Assembly: GCA_947044365.1 (NCBI GenBank)
Contig: OX345638.1
Location: 8,447,701 to 8,511,700, forward strand
Source: Petrosia ficiformis
Taxonomy: Eukaryota; Porifera; Demospongiae; Haplosclerida; Petrosiidae
DNA: 64,000 nt
Reading direction: 5' to 3'
The number at the start of each line of letters is the position of its first letter. The first letter of the stretch is position 1. The notes under the pieces are model-generated. The model ran no database searches and had not been told where the DNA came from. It saw only the letters and a list, made by a program, of their open reading frames with translations. The position numbers were made by a program, and so were the translations under genes. This document shows, piece after piece, positions 45,501 to 58,681 of the stretch.

Positions 45501-48366
45501 TATGACATGATGCACCATGATTTTATCTTCAACCACTTGTGATGTTTATCATCAACACAAACAATAATCTGAAAAAAAATTTTTTAATAACTACTTAATA
45601 ACTAATAGTAACTACTTAGTAGCTGTTTAATAACTAGTACATATATGTAGCAACCATATATTAATTAGCAAAAACTACTTAAAACTACTTAATAACCAAT
45701 AGTAAGTTATTAAATAACAAGTACTAACCAACTCAATGATATTATCTAGTAATAACTACTTAATAACTACTTAATAACTACTTAATAGTAGTCACCTGAT
45801 CATATTTCATAATGCAAAAAAATATATTAAGAATGCTTGATGCGCAGTTACTTGTGAAATGCAACCAAACACACTAGAAATATCAAGTGATAGACACTAA
45901 ATCTTTATATCATTCTTTATGTGCTACAATATAGCACACCGATAGCCCCAATCAAATAAATATCTCAATTACATTACACACTCATCTTCTCATCCATTAT
46001 TTAGCCCAGCCATGCTTAATGCTCCATAAAGAATGTTATAAACATTACTTAATGTCTATAAAATAACTAACGTTATCGAAAAAGGCTCTCAGGTCTTCCT
46101 TTTTATATTCTTCAAACTTAAAGACAATGAAACCATAGATGAATGCAATTATCAGCAATAAATCCAATACAACATAGTATGATGTTATATGATTGCGACA
46201 AACAATGTTATATGTACGTGTGTTATTATCAGGAGAATTGGGTTTAATCTGGTAAGAAAAGGAGAAGGAAGATGATTTGAATATGTGTACAAATAAACCA
46301 GCTTACATTATCTCTTTCAAAACACAACAGTATTTGAACAATACATGATACGAAAAGGAGTAATATCAGAATTGCAGGCCATAAAAACTGCGAACAGCAT
46401 ACCAAACAGTGTACCAAACAGTGTACACATCGCTTTTTTTTTGACATGTCAATCCAAGACTCCCAGGGACATCTCCTCCAACCTATCTGCAAATGTTAAA
46501 TATTGAAATTTTGACAAAGAAATAAATTGACAGAAGAATGTATGAATGAATGAATGGATGGTTGGAAAAATAAACGAATAAATGAATTATTTACAAGATA
46601 TAAGGATGCGTGGTATACTTTCAGCACATTCTTTAATAAATTTTTTCTTTCTTCTTCTGGTATTGTATCAATTCTTGGAGCATTCTGAAGTGGATAATGA
46701 AAGGAAGAGAAAAATTAGATAAAAAGCACTCGAATGTATAACATTCATCTATCTATATTCCTCACTTTTACCACATGTAAAAGTAATTAAAAGTATTAAA
46801 CAGTCACTATCAATGTAAAAGCAGGAGCCCATAATGACAGAAAGCAAACGACTATGCATTTAATTAAATTGTCAAACTACCTGTCTGACTGTCTGTTACT
46901 ATTTTTAAAACCCATGTGTATAAGCATTCGTTAAATATGGCTTTTAGAAAATGAACAGCTACTATATACTACATTGACTAAGTTTCCTGTAAAACAGAAG
47001 GAGGAATTGAGCAATATTCTGGCTTGTGTAGACTGTGAAGATGTTCCTAGTGAAGCCATTGACAAAATGGCTTCAAAGCCTTCACTGAATGACGGAAGGC
47101 AATGATGTCAAACACTCTTGAATAGAACTAAACAGTTATTTCTCGGCTTCCGTAAAGCATGCTCTCAACTTTCTGGTAGTAGGTGACTCCATTTCTGCCT
47201 CCAGACGTGTTTGTTTCATAGCTAACATTGGAGATCATCAAGGTGTAGGTGCCGTATTTTTAACAAAGGCATGTACATGTGGGTTCTAAAAATAGTAACA
47301 GACAGATAGTTTGACCAATTTAATTAAATGCATGGTCATTTGCCTATCTTACTCTTCCACTTTCTAGTCAACGTCATTATGGGCTTCTGGTAAAAGGAAT
47401 TTTATTTTATAGTACACCATATTACACTCATGTCCCCCCTGAGACACAACACTTTATATACTAATACTCTTAAAACAACTGTAAATTTATACAGTTCAGA
47501 TATACATGTTTGCTGTCCACCATGTGCGAATGACCCTAGCTGGCCTTATCATTTATGTGAAGTGTTTTTTAGTGATAGTATTTTGATTAAGAGAAAATAC
47601 CATGCACATAGGTGTAGGGGTACATGAAATCCCCCTTTTCCCAATGTTGGTAAAGATTGTACAGGTATTAACTCAGTTCCTGTCATCTTTCCTCTGTTAA
47701 TCATGTACAAAGATAGACAGGCAAAACAACTACAATAACCCACTTTTCTACTGTCAAGGGCATGCATACAATTAAAAAAAGTGCTGAGACAGCATTGTCT
47801 CGGAGATAATTTCATGATACACAGTAATGAAGTCCTGTAACACAATTCACACATACATAAAATGCTAAAATTTTAATGAAAAATAAAAGAGTCATACATA
47901 GGAAAGATTCAAAAAGTGACCTGATTTGCATAAAATTTAAAACCAGGAAAAACAGGACATTATTTGGCTCACTATCGCTTTGCAATTATAATAATTATAG
48001 TTCATTGCTAATTCAAAAAAATGCTATTCATATATTTCAAATAGGAACCCAACACACTTTAGCCTGGAAACTAAATTTAGCTGACTTCCCTTCCAGCTAA
48101 TTAACCAATAAATTAATTGACCTCTGACCTGATTTAATGAATTGAGTTCTATATCACGGTTTCCCCTTTCTGCTTTTTTAGCATTCTGGAGGTTTTAGAT
48201 CAGGGAGATAGAATTAGATGAATAAAAAATGGAAGTGCAGAGAGATGCTAACCAAAACAGATTCTTCCTTATGGTAATGGGTAATATCTCCTCCTCCATC
48301 AAGGTTCTCCACCGTACCATACGAATCATCAGTCTGACTAATCAAACGATTTACTTCTTCATCCAT
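42378..48366 (-). CDS. GRL2: intact seven-transmembrane protein, gustatory-receptor-like architecture
   Basis: Exons (- strand): 48366-48253, 46684-46619, 46486-46307, 46248-46072, 45568-45516, 45054-44929, 44366-44180, 44124-44025, 43916-43801, 43199-43056, 42506-42378. They give a complete 463-residue frame from ATG 48366 to TAA 42378. Phases at every junction from TM1 to the stop equal those of GRL1. The N-terminus [15 protein letters not shown] is acidic and soluble. Conserved points with GRL1: IGW before TM1, [16 protein letters not shown] (glycosylation motif) and CRNHI before TM2, [10 protein letters not shown] after TM4, KEWEID in the loop, LNSHM before TM5, IQWGA in TM6, DLDSFV and LNLT before TM7, WAPWL at the end. 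This is the cleanest member and the best reference for the family. The first intron is long (about 1.6 kb). Confidence 0.85.
45195..45488. mobile_element. MITE-like element, family 5, in GRL2 intron
   Basis: AGTGGCGGATCCAGAAAG at the left and GCTAGATCCGCCTCT at the right, in the opposite orientation to 37037-37296. Borders approximate. Confidence 0.55.
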
Positions 48367-50233
48367 TTTGATAGAATAATATAGCTACTCTATTATAAGT
48401 ACATGAGTATTAGTAAATATCAGACAGTCAATAACTACAATGTAATAACTCTATTATAAGTTATAAAAAGATGAATATACATTTATTAATTATATGACTG
48501 TACTTACATATGTACTATGTACATGTGCATGTATATCTTCATAAAGTGTGACAGGCCATGTGAAATTACGACAATTGCACTTTAATGAATGCACCCATAC
48601 CACAAACCACTCAACACAAGTATATATCTTAGAGTATAGAAAAGCTTTCATTTACAATTAATTCAGAGAAGATAATAAATATCTTCTAAACTCCTGACAT
48701 GAAGTGTTGTATATATTACGAGTCACAATTTTAGTGCATGTTAATTCCTAATGGAATGATCTCATATAAATGTACAATGTAAATGGGAGAAGTAGTGACA
48801 TGTAAACTGTGATTACTTTGGAATCTTGTTTTAACATCTGTCAGATATCATATCAGTCATCCTCTACTATTAATTTACTTAGTCATTCAAATTGCTAGTT
48901 GTGGATAACAATACTGGCATTCCAACACTTAGTACTCCTTGACACTGACTTCAGGATCGAATGATGTAAATGAAACACTACAGTATATGTGTATTAAGTT
49001 CACATGCAAATGAAGTACTGTTTTTGCAGAGGTATGAACAGGAGCACATAGCATACACTACTGATATATATTATACCAGATTCAAAAAATCTGTAGTAAA
49101 CATTCCATTGCCCTCCATAAAGTATAAATGCATAATAATCATTTAATCAACTATTATCATGTTGATGTATAGCATATGCTAAATGTTAATGTTACTTGCT
49201 ATAATTATGATTGTCATAATTTTCTTATGTTTGTAATGATATTGGAGGAGTTGTTCTGTACTACAAGTGAACTATATATATATTCATATTGTTATAAATT
49301 TGTAATCCAAGTATATATAATATTATACCTGCAAGATAATTATGAGCTCATGATAGATGTATAATTATAATTATTATTATGAGCAGTATATATATATATA
49401 TATATATATCTCATACCAACAACCAATACATCAACATAGCAAATATATTTCAGTGCATGTTGTCATAAACGCCCAACTACACATAATAGTGCTAGTATGT
49501 ACTATATTCAAAGTATAATTCATAATTATTCATATTCGTAATACCAACATGCATAAGTTTTCTGTTTACAGCTTCTCTAGTAAAGAGTTGGAGTATACAT
49601 TAAGCTGTTTTCTGAATAACTATTATTGCACAAGTTGTCCTTTTTTTTGCAAACAAGCAAATTCTGTTTGCATCATGATTACTGTGATAACCAACCGTGT
49701 GACTGGAATTTGATAGTCAGAAATGTTCATTGATATATAATAATTCTACACATAATTAGCCACAATCAAATGACTAATATTTGTATCTACAATTAAAGAT
49801 ATATTTATATTTTATATATAAATTATATACAATTATAAAAATACAATTACATATATAATATAGAAGTTTATATTTATATTCATATTTATATTTATGTATA
49901 TACAAGTATAAAAATGAAGTTAAAAACTTACATCCAAAGAAAGATGAAACTGCAAATCACAGTGAAATATGAGAAGTCTTTAATCATTGTTGACACAACC
50001 GAGGTATTTTATACTCTGCCACTAGCCAGGCACTCCCCCTAGTATCTACAAATACACTAATAATTATTAAAATTACTTCAATTATTATATTTATTATTAA
50101 TTTTATTTTTATTTTTAATTATTAATTCATTATGATAATTTTTATTAAATCAAGCAAATTCTATAACACAATTTGTGTTATAGCATTTGCATCCTTTGCT
50201 GTCAATTATATAGCGATACACACAAATATGTGT
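48367..50233. other. Spacer between GRL2 and GRL3
   Basis: About 1.9 kb without a recognisable gene or repeat family beyond short AT tracts. It must hold the promoter of GRL2. TATA-like words are too common here to single one out. The phrase ACTAGCCAGGCACTCCCCCT near 50020 recurs in similar form near 57970, 3' of GRL4, so the spacers were duplicated with the genes. Confidence 0.4.
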
Positions 50234-51101
50234 TTATAGCAAAGATTGAGTCCACAGGAAGCTATTGTTATCAATTCCCAATACTAGATATAGCACAAAA
50301 CCAAGAATAAATGAGAAACCAAGCACCAGTGCAGGAGATATTGGAACACTAACAAGGTTGGCCTGAAATAAATGACGAAAATAGATGCGTAGATAGATAG
50401 ATAAACAGATAGATAGAGATAGATAGATAGATAGATAGATGGATAGATAGATAGATAGATAGATAGATCCATAGCCACAGTGTTCTTTTACAATAGTATA
50501 GCTGTTAATACAGTACCCTTCGAGTTGAATGAGCTCTCTCTTTTTAATATAAAATGTAACTAGTGATATTCTAACGATTTATAGAACTCTTACAGTATAT
50601 CAACTTGCCAATTATTTATGGTAAGTATCAAGACTTTGTTGTATTTTTTAAAATAATTCTTTAACCTATAACTATAATTATACCTTTCTACATTCTTGCA
50701 AGTGTTCACAAATGCTGATAAAAAAGTTACATTGCATATAATTAGAGGGCAAATCCGTACAATCCCTATATGCTAGAAGCTATGTTCTTCATCCTATGGT
50801 TTATGATTTATCATCTTTGATAGTTGTTAATCAATTCAATTTGAATAGTCACCAACCCTCCTTCCTTCCCTTCCCTCACCAAACCAACTCAACACAGTAT
50901 TTCATTTATGTATCAATTGAGGACTAATGTCATGATGGCCAGCCAGTATTTGGGAGGAACGGAAATAATAGTCTGGTGACCCTCGTTGACTTTCTGTGAC
51001 CGCTGCAGAAATGTGTGTAGCACCAATCAGATCAGAGCTGACACATAAAGAAATATTAATTACTAATCATCTCAGTATGCTGGATATTCTCTAGAGCTAT
51101 C

Positions 51102-51200
51102 TTGGATTCTCTCCAACTTTTGAACTTTAAAGTACTGAGGGCCAAACAGGAAGATGAATTATTGAGCTTTTTGCAGGGCAAAGATGCTTTTGTGTTAGAA
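51102..51200 (+). pseudogene. Possible RecQ-type helicase fragment
   Basis: The peptide LNFKVLRAKQEDELLSFLQG followed by KDAFV resembles the region just before Walker A of RecQ/DEAD helicases (KPKQ..AL..FL.GKDVFV), but the P-loop does not follow. About 30 residues within a GRL3 intron. Weak. Confidence 0.3.
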
Positions 51201-53435
51201 TTCAATGCAGTTCTGTGTACACACATGAATTTCAATTCCTACCTGTCACCGAAAGTCGACAAGCGTCGCCAGACTGTTATTTTGGGCCCTCCAAAATGCA
51301 AGTTGGCCTGCAAGACTAATGTTATTGCAGCAATTTATTCCCAATTACAATTATTCATTTTTTTTAATGGATTCATTGCTGGAAATGTTCCTGTCTATAG
51401 GTGCTTGAATTAAATCAGTGTTCTGCCCTCATAGGATGGGAATAATCACTAATTAGTATGAATTAACCACCTCATACAAGACAGATTTTAGTTTATATTG
51501 GCACTAAATGAAAATTATAATCCAGGGAGTTTCTTTATATAGCAGTCACTACTACAACCCATGCACTATTTATAGTAACAAAACAGCATACAACAATTAC
51601 AATGATACTGCCTAGAATGTATGATGTAATATAATGACTGCTACATAAACAAGCATGCATAATCCAACCACAACCTGGTTAGAATAGTGGGACATACTGT
51701 CAGGGTTAAATTAGAACAGTATATAACGAATGAGTCCAACTCATATCGCTGTGTGTTTTCATATCCAAAAGGACGTGACCTTATCTCCAGAGCTGTCTCT
51801 TTAACCATATAACCACTGTGTGTTACACGAGCAGCCTGAGAGAGAAATAAGTAGAAACAGTCATTCACATTCACCATGACCTCAGACAAATGTTCATAAC
51901 TTTAGATTTGAATGACCAACAATTATTTTACCTACACCATTTTCACTATAATTATCTTTCCTGTTATTTTTGTGTATGTCAAATTTCAATCTACTGCTTC
52001 ATTATTGAGATACAGTATAATCATGAATTAACCTTATGACATGTATTAACCTTATGACAGTACACTATATTGTACACAAAGTCATTACATCAAAATTTTG
52101 AGGAAATCACATTGGTAAGCAGATTTTAATATACAATGATTATCATTACAGAATGGGAAAGCATGTAAATTTGTATCACAATAATTAAACATTAATTGAA
52201 ATTTCAGACACTTTTTACATGGAAATCAACTAGAAATGGTAAGAAGTGATCTTTAGCTTCCTGATAAGATGAGTGAATAATCAGAATTTTAGTTGATCAG
52301 AATATGATTCCCAGATAAAAAAAACTAGATGTATGTGTCTATAAATACAAATATGAATACACACTTGTATCAAAGGTAGAAAGAATGCTGTAGTCCACTG
52401 AATAACCGAGAGAATACCTGTCATTACAATCAATGGAAGATCGTCTGCATCATTCATCAATTCCTCTAGACCAAAAAGAGCTTAGGAGAAGGAGGAGGAT
52501 AAACAGGAGAAGGTGGAGGAGTAGAAGGAAAAGGAAGAAGAGGACAAGGAGAAGTATGAGTATATGACAAAATTCACACACACTTACCATTGAAACAGTA
52601 AAAAAAGTAATATAAATAACATGATTGAAGTTGCTCTAGCCATGTGACTATTTAGTGTACTTAAGAATCGACGAGCATTGTTAATCTCCTGTATGTATGT
52701 ATATATGTATATTTGTGTGTTGATATATATGTATGCACTTTGTATACACATATACATACATACATGCATACATGCGTACATACATAATGTAAGTATGTAC
52801 GTATGTATGTTTGCATGTATATATATATTGTATACCTCTATAGCTTGATCAATTTCCCATTCCTTGTTATATACTCTAGTACATATACCTTGGAAATAAT
52901 ATATCATTAATTCACATCATATAGAATAGTTAAGAAATACTGCAGTCAAGGCAACATCAATGACAACAAATCCAAACTCTGATACTATCACCATCACCAT
53001 TCTCACTACAGGATGAATGTCACTGTATCAAAAGAAAGAATCCGTTCATCTATTCATCCATTTATCCATTCATCCATCCATCCATGCATCAATCCATCTA
53101 TTTATTCATTCATCCATGCATTCATTCATCCATCATCTGACTCACTCAGGCAGAAATACCAAGTCTATTGTATAGTCAAAAGAGAAGTAGTGATGGGCAA
53201 ACATTCTCACTATACTGACGAGGAATGAATATATTATTCAAATTAGACCAATTGCTAACAGAAACCTTTAAAATGTAATAATTATACATAATTATACATA
53301 TGCAGAAGAGTAGAAAATGTTGAAATTATAAAATACATGTTTTGCTTAAAAGATAGAAAAATGAATATGTTTATATACAGTGAATGAATAGAATCAATAA
53401 ATAAATTGTGGATAGTTAGACAAGAGGATGAATAT

Positions 53436-53663
53436 CAGAGTTTTTGATAAATTTTGAATCATGGGCCAAATTGGCTCAACAATAGTTAGTGTGTAAGCCA
53501 TTGGAAATACATCTTGAACCAATTAACAAACAGTTAATGCTATTAGTGACAATATAATCATAATTAACTGTGCCACTGGCCCAAAAAGAGAACTGTGCAG
53601 TACGTGCCAAATGAGAAGTTCATTGGGCCAATGGTGTGCCATATGAGCTCATCAAAAACACTG
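53436..53663. mobile_element. hAT-type MITE, family 1, in GRL3 intron
   Basis: Ends CAGAGTTTTTGATAAATT and the inverse of CAGTGTTTTTGATGAGC. Flanks ATGAATAT and ATGGATAT match at 7 of 8 positions. Confidence 0.88.
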
Positions 53664-55502
53664 ATGGATATGTATATCCATCTAATAAGTTTCTAATATC
53701 TGTTATATCTATCAGAAATAACTGATACCAATAATAAACATAGTGACCGATACTGATTATTAATCCCATTATTGGTGCATCACAACACATAAGTTTACCA
53801 TGGAAACAACAAATTCCACACATATTCAAATCGCCCACTATGATGGTATTTTACAGTATTTTACCATATGACATTGTGGGTTATTGTACTGGAAGCCTGA
53901 GTCACCTGACTGGATGTTTTATTGTACTACTAGTCACATGACCTGAAGTTTTATTTTACTAAGTCACATGCTACTAAAAATAAGAGCTGGCGGCGGAGTT
54001 TGAAAAGATTTTCCTCGGTTTGCTTTGGTAACAGTAAAGATAGTACAAATAAATTGTGTTAAATCATTAACAAAGTAAGTATATTTGTAATAATAACATG
54101 AGAAGTTACAGAGCTTTATTTATGCTCAGCTACTAAAAATTTCTTGTTTCCTAAGCGACCCAGTGTCTGGAGAAAATCCCTGGTTTGGGTTTTACTAAAA
54201 GCTCCATGTTGAATACACGTATTGTCACTCATCCTTCAGACTCAAGACAATGCTTTGCATCCAATTCACGATCTGATGTATTTTGTGGTATATATAATTA
54301 TGAGATTGTATAAATATGTGAATAAAACAGAAACAAACTAATGATTTATCATAATTCTTTCATTAAATATTTTGAAGAATAATCCCCTTCACGAACAATA
54401 ACACCAAGAATAGCCTGTGATAATATAATATTTAATAAATAATTAATAACTAACAATTAATAACTAGTACTAATTAATACTAACTACTGTACAAATTAAT
54501 TAATGATTAGTACTATTTATTTAATAACAACTACTTATTAACTAGTACTAACTACTTAATAACTAGTATTACTTAATTAATAACTAGTACTAACTACTTA
54601 ATTAATAACCAGCACTAAATTTGTAACTAATGTTTATAATCATTAAATGATTAGTAACTATTAGTAATAACTATATAACTAATTAACAATAATTAAAAAA
54701 CCAACTCTTTCTGAGAAGAAAGACAGGTGTTCATGTTGAACTTCCTTGATTCTAAAGATATACAAACCATAGAGAAATGCAGATACCAGCAAGACATCCA
54801 ATATGACATAATATGACACTATATGATTGCGACAATCAATGTGATATGTATTATTAATAGGAGAATTGGGTTTGATCTGGTCGGAAGAGAAGAAGAAAGA
54901 CGATAACAATATTTAAAGGCCTTAGAACAGTCAGAATCATAGTGGACTAACTCAAAATCAACTTTTCACTGTCCACATTACAGGAAAATGAATTAAAAAT
55001 TAGATATACCTGTACATGTAATAGTGATGCTGATGCACTGATATGTGATTTTACCTATATTCCGATAACCAATCCAATATTATATTTACCTTCTGGTTTC
55101 TGATTCTTTCATTGATAATGAGCATTTTCTCATTAGTAATAATGATGCTGTAATCACAAGAAATGACAATATTGGCACACCTTTTACAATATCAGTAACT
55201 TATTTCAGAAATAACTGATACCGACACTAAAAGTAATGGCCAATTATGACAGATAACAATTACAGATCTGATCATTGGTGCATAACTAACAAGTACTAGC
55301 ATTTCATATCAAACTGAGCATATATGGTAGACTTCAAACTTTTTGCAACAGAATTAATTCCTAATAATTGCTACATAATAGCACATCGTGTTGATTTTAT
55401 ACCAACAATGAGTATTAGAAGTGATGAAGTGAACTCATTGAAAGATTAATTGGGCATCAAATATAGTGTAGGCTCCTATATACCACTTCTTTTATTAGCC
55501 TG

Positions 55503-55770
55503 GCCAAACCAACCCCTCACACGCTACACGAGAATTGGGTCTGGTCAAACTCGCATATTTTAACAAGCCACAGCTTTTGTGGTGTGTTAACCACAGGCTA
55601 AGTGTATAAAGATATTCATTATAACTCCACATGTATGTTTATTTTTTACTAGAACACCTCAGTTTCACCCACTTAAGAAACCCACCCTAGCTGCTGACTG
55701 CAAAACGAATGTAACATGCAAGTTTGACCAGACCCTCTTCCCGCATAGCGTGTAAGTGGCTCTCCTGGCC
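55503..55770. repeat. Inverted repeat of about 50-bp arms in place of the missing GRL3 TM1 exon
   Basis: CTGGCCA...ACACGCTA...GGGTCTGGTCAAACT at 55505-55553 is mirrored by AGTTTGACCAGACCCTC...AGCGTGT...CTGGCCAG at 55718-55770. Probably a small transposon. Confidence 0.7.
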
Positions 55771-57270
55771 AGATCAAGACTATTCTTTTATTGACTGGTA
55801 ATAGGTACACTATAATGAGATTAAAATTACAACATACATGAATGGTTTCCATAACATCATTTCTCATTTCTTCAGCCATTTCATATCTGAAGAATTGAAA
55901 CATATATTGCTCATCGTCATCGTTGAGCTCAACCTTACCCCACAGCCGCATTCCCAATCCTTACCTCATTTCCCATTTCGGCTACTAACATTCCATCCCA
56001 AGAGTTAAGCTGATGTAAATTCATATATTTTGCATGCAAATTTGCATGTTAATTCATATATTTAAATAATACTATTATAACAATACGTTGTTTAAAAAAT
56101 TATACACATTACCTTGGTTAATTAATTAAGCTTCTAAAAGTATCAGTTCATCGTTTTGTCCGGTAGAAAATTGACATTACAATTGATCTCAACAGAACTT
56201 AGTTGGCATCTTACACAATTCATTGTAACACTATATGGGTGATTGTATTTTTGCAAAAGCATGTTGGCAACTCTTTTATACACAGTAGTGTCTGCTGGAC
56301 CCATACACCAGTCACTAGCAACAAACAAGGAATGCTATTTTGTAGTACATCATATTACAGTCAAAGACACAACACTTTACTCAGTGATACTCTTGAGATA
56401 ACTGTTGACACAGTTTATATTTTTGTCATCCACGATTCATTATTTATACTACCAGTAAGGTTGTGTGATATCTTTATAAGTAAAAATGTTTAAACAATTT
56501 GTGGATGACTTCATATTAGTCTTATCACTTTAAATTTTAAGTAAATTTAAAGTTCTTTTGTGTATATATAGGCATAGGAAATGAAGTGGACACAGAGGGC
56601 ATGTGTCCCCCAAGTATTGACAAAGCCTGTGCAGGTATTAACTCCACTTCTACAATTGTGATGTACACAGGCAGAGAGGCTAACTCACTTCTCTGCTTTC
56701 ATGAGCAATTAAAAGAAGTCCTAACACAGCATTGGCTCACAAAAATTGTCACTGGTATGCAATAAAGAAGTCCTGTAACACAATCTATAAAAAAATACCA
56801 CAAGTTTGATGAAAGAAAAAGGAGATTCAAACCTTTGGCTTAATTTGTGAAAAAACCCAAAGAAACGAAGTTCATGAAACAATTGAACAAGACAACAATT
56901 GAACAATACATAGCAAAAAGCTATCACAATTATTTGTCTCACTATAACTTTGGGATTATATTATCACTCATTGCTAATTAAAAGACTGTATTCACATATT
57001 TTAATAAATAGGAATCCAATGCACTTTATCCGGGAAACCACATTTAGGTGACTCCATGCATATGTACTCCTTTCTGATAATAAATAACTACTGGAATTCA
57101 CTTCTGACCCGATGAAGTTCTCCACTAAAATTATTTATTTCCGTTGTCTATTTTTCTGCTTTTTCACCATCCTGGAGATTAGAGACACACAATAAGATGA
57201 ATAAAAGATGCTAACCTCGGCACTCGAATAAGTACTAGAGTCTTGTCAACAATGATTGTTTTTTTGACAT

Positions 57271-58284
57271 TTTGATATAAAAATACAATGACTCTGCTAT
57301 AGATGAAGATAGATATTTATCATTGTAGTTACTATGTGTGTATACTTTTATATAGTGGCATGTGACTGACATGAAGTTATGTATTACAACTTACACATCA
57401 GAGTACATTGTACATATGTCTTATTTGTATATAGATAAATCTTATATAAATTTATAAAGCTGATATGTAAACAGTGATTAGCTTTTCAAAGCTGTAAGAT
57501 ATCAAATTCATGTCATTCACGTGGATACAAATACTAACACCTTTTACTATCAGTTGACACCTGACTTCATCATCAAACGATGTCAATGAGATACTATGGC
57601 ATTGTGTATTAATTTAACATGCAAAAAGAAAATGAAGTACTGCTTTCAACATGCACAGGATCACATGATTGAAACGAAAAAAAAAAAAACTTTACAATCG
57701 TGTGCTTTGATTTATTGAAATAAAACTGGGAATTTGAGCATATTATAATAGGTTGTAATAAAAGCATATTAATGTGCTTGTCTCTATCAATCATTGCCAA
57801 TGCAACTAATATTTTGTACTGTGTCTTGATGTAACTGCCAGTGGGATTACATCATAGGAATTATGTAAAATTATCCTAGGGTTTGTCATTATTAGTGTTG
57901 AATGGGTGCAGTTTTTAAATTATAGAATGATCATTATAGTAGCATTGGTTACATCAATAAACTACCAATTGCCACTAGCCAGGCCATCCCCCTGTCATTT
58001 TATAATTACTTAATATGAGGAATCCCTTGATTGTCATTTAAAATTAACAATTATTAATAATTATTATCCTGGTGCTATAATTAGAGTAGTGGTATATACA
58101 TTGATTAAAATGTTATTGTTTACTTCAAATATACAATGAGTATTAGAAGTGATGAATTGAACTCATCCATCCAATAATTAAAAGATCGGGCATCAAATAG
58201 TGTAGGCGTATACAATAATACATGATGTTACAGGAGATGTAGAAAGAAAGACACCTGAGGCAATGGAGAAATGAAAATGAGAGT
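57271..58284. other. Spacer between GRL3 and GRL4
   Basis: No gene besides the tRNA that follows. Parts resemble the 48.4-50.2 kb spacer, in line with duplication of whole gene-plus-spacer units. Confidence 0.4.
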
Positions 58285-58357
58285 TGCCTCAGGTGGGATT
58301 CGAACCCACGACACTCTGCACTTTAGACAGATGCTCTACCAACTGAGCTACCAAGGC
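58285..58357 (-). tRNA. tRNA gene or close tRNA relic, anticodon AAA (Phe by the code)
   Basis: 73 nt fold into a full cloverleaf on the - strand: acceptor GCCTTGG/CTGAGGC (two G-T pairs), D stem GCTC/GAGC, anticodon stem TCTGT/GCAGA, loop CTAAAGT, T stem GTGGG/CCCAC with TTCGAAT, discriminator A. The B box GGTTCGAATCC and A box TAGCTCAGTTGG are intact, and TTTT follows within 15 nt downstream. The anticodon (58322-58324) is AAA. Eukaryotic Phe tRNAs normally carry GAA, so it may be a decayed copy, a tRNA-derived SINE head, or an unusual decoder. Confidence 0.85.
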
Positions 58358-58681
58358 AGCCCAGCTGGCAGGGTCCAAATCAAACATCACATACTCCTGT
58401 ATTAACAGGCTAACACATGTAATAATAAAATTGTTAATTAATTCTAAAAATAATTATGTGATTGTTTATTAATTTTAATAATAATGAAAACAAACGATGT
58501 AGCCAACATACTAATCACTTTTACATACTTCAATAACAAAATCAGTTCATTTCTCTAAACAGAACACATTTGAAAATCAAAATACAAAATGAAGTAACTA
58601 ATCAGTATAACAATTAGTTTAATTTTGTAATCAAAAAACACACACAAACTCCACCCAACGTTCTACACCCAAAATATGCGT
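58358..58681. other. Spacer 3' of GRL4
   Basis: AT-rich, no feature seen. AATAATAAA-type words on the - strand could serve polyadenylation of GRL4. Confidence 0.4.

Larger units (their letters stand above)
50234..57270 (-). pseudogene. GRL3: decayed seven-transmembrane (GRL-type) gene
   Basis: Exon remains (- strand): 57270-57216 (in-frame TAG at codon 12), 55933-55838, 54876-54706, 54414-54350, 53265-53146, 53022-52836, 52688-52588, 52480-52365, 51835-51698, 50362-50234. Lesions: no TM1 exon in the interval 54877-55837; the donor after 54350 reads AT where GRL1, 2 and 4 have GT; TGA at 53238-53240 replaces the TGG found in GRL1; TGA at 52917-52919 replaces CGA; the TM5 exon is 101 nt, not 100, through an extra A in an A run. 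Remaining exons are otherwise similar to GRL1 and splice sites are intact, so inactivation is not very old. It may still be transcribed. Confidence 0.9.
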
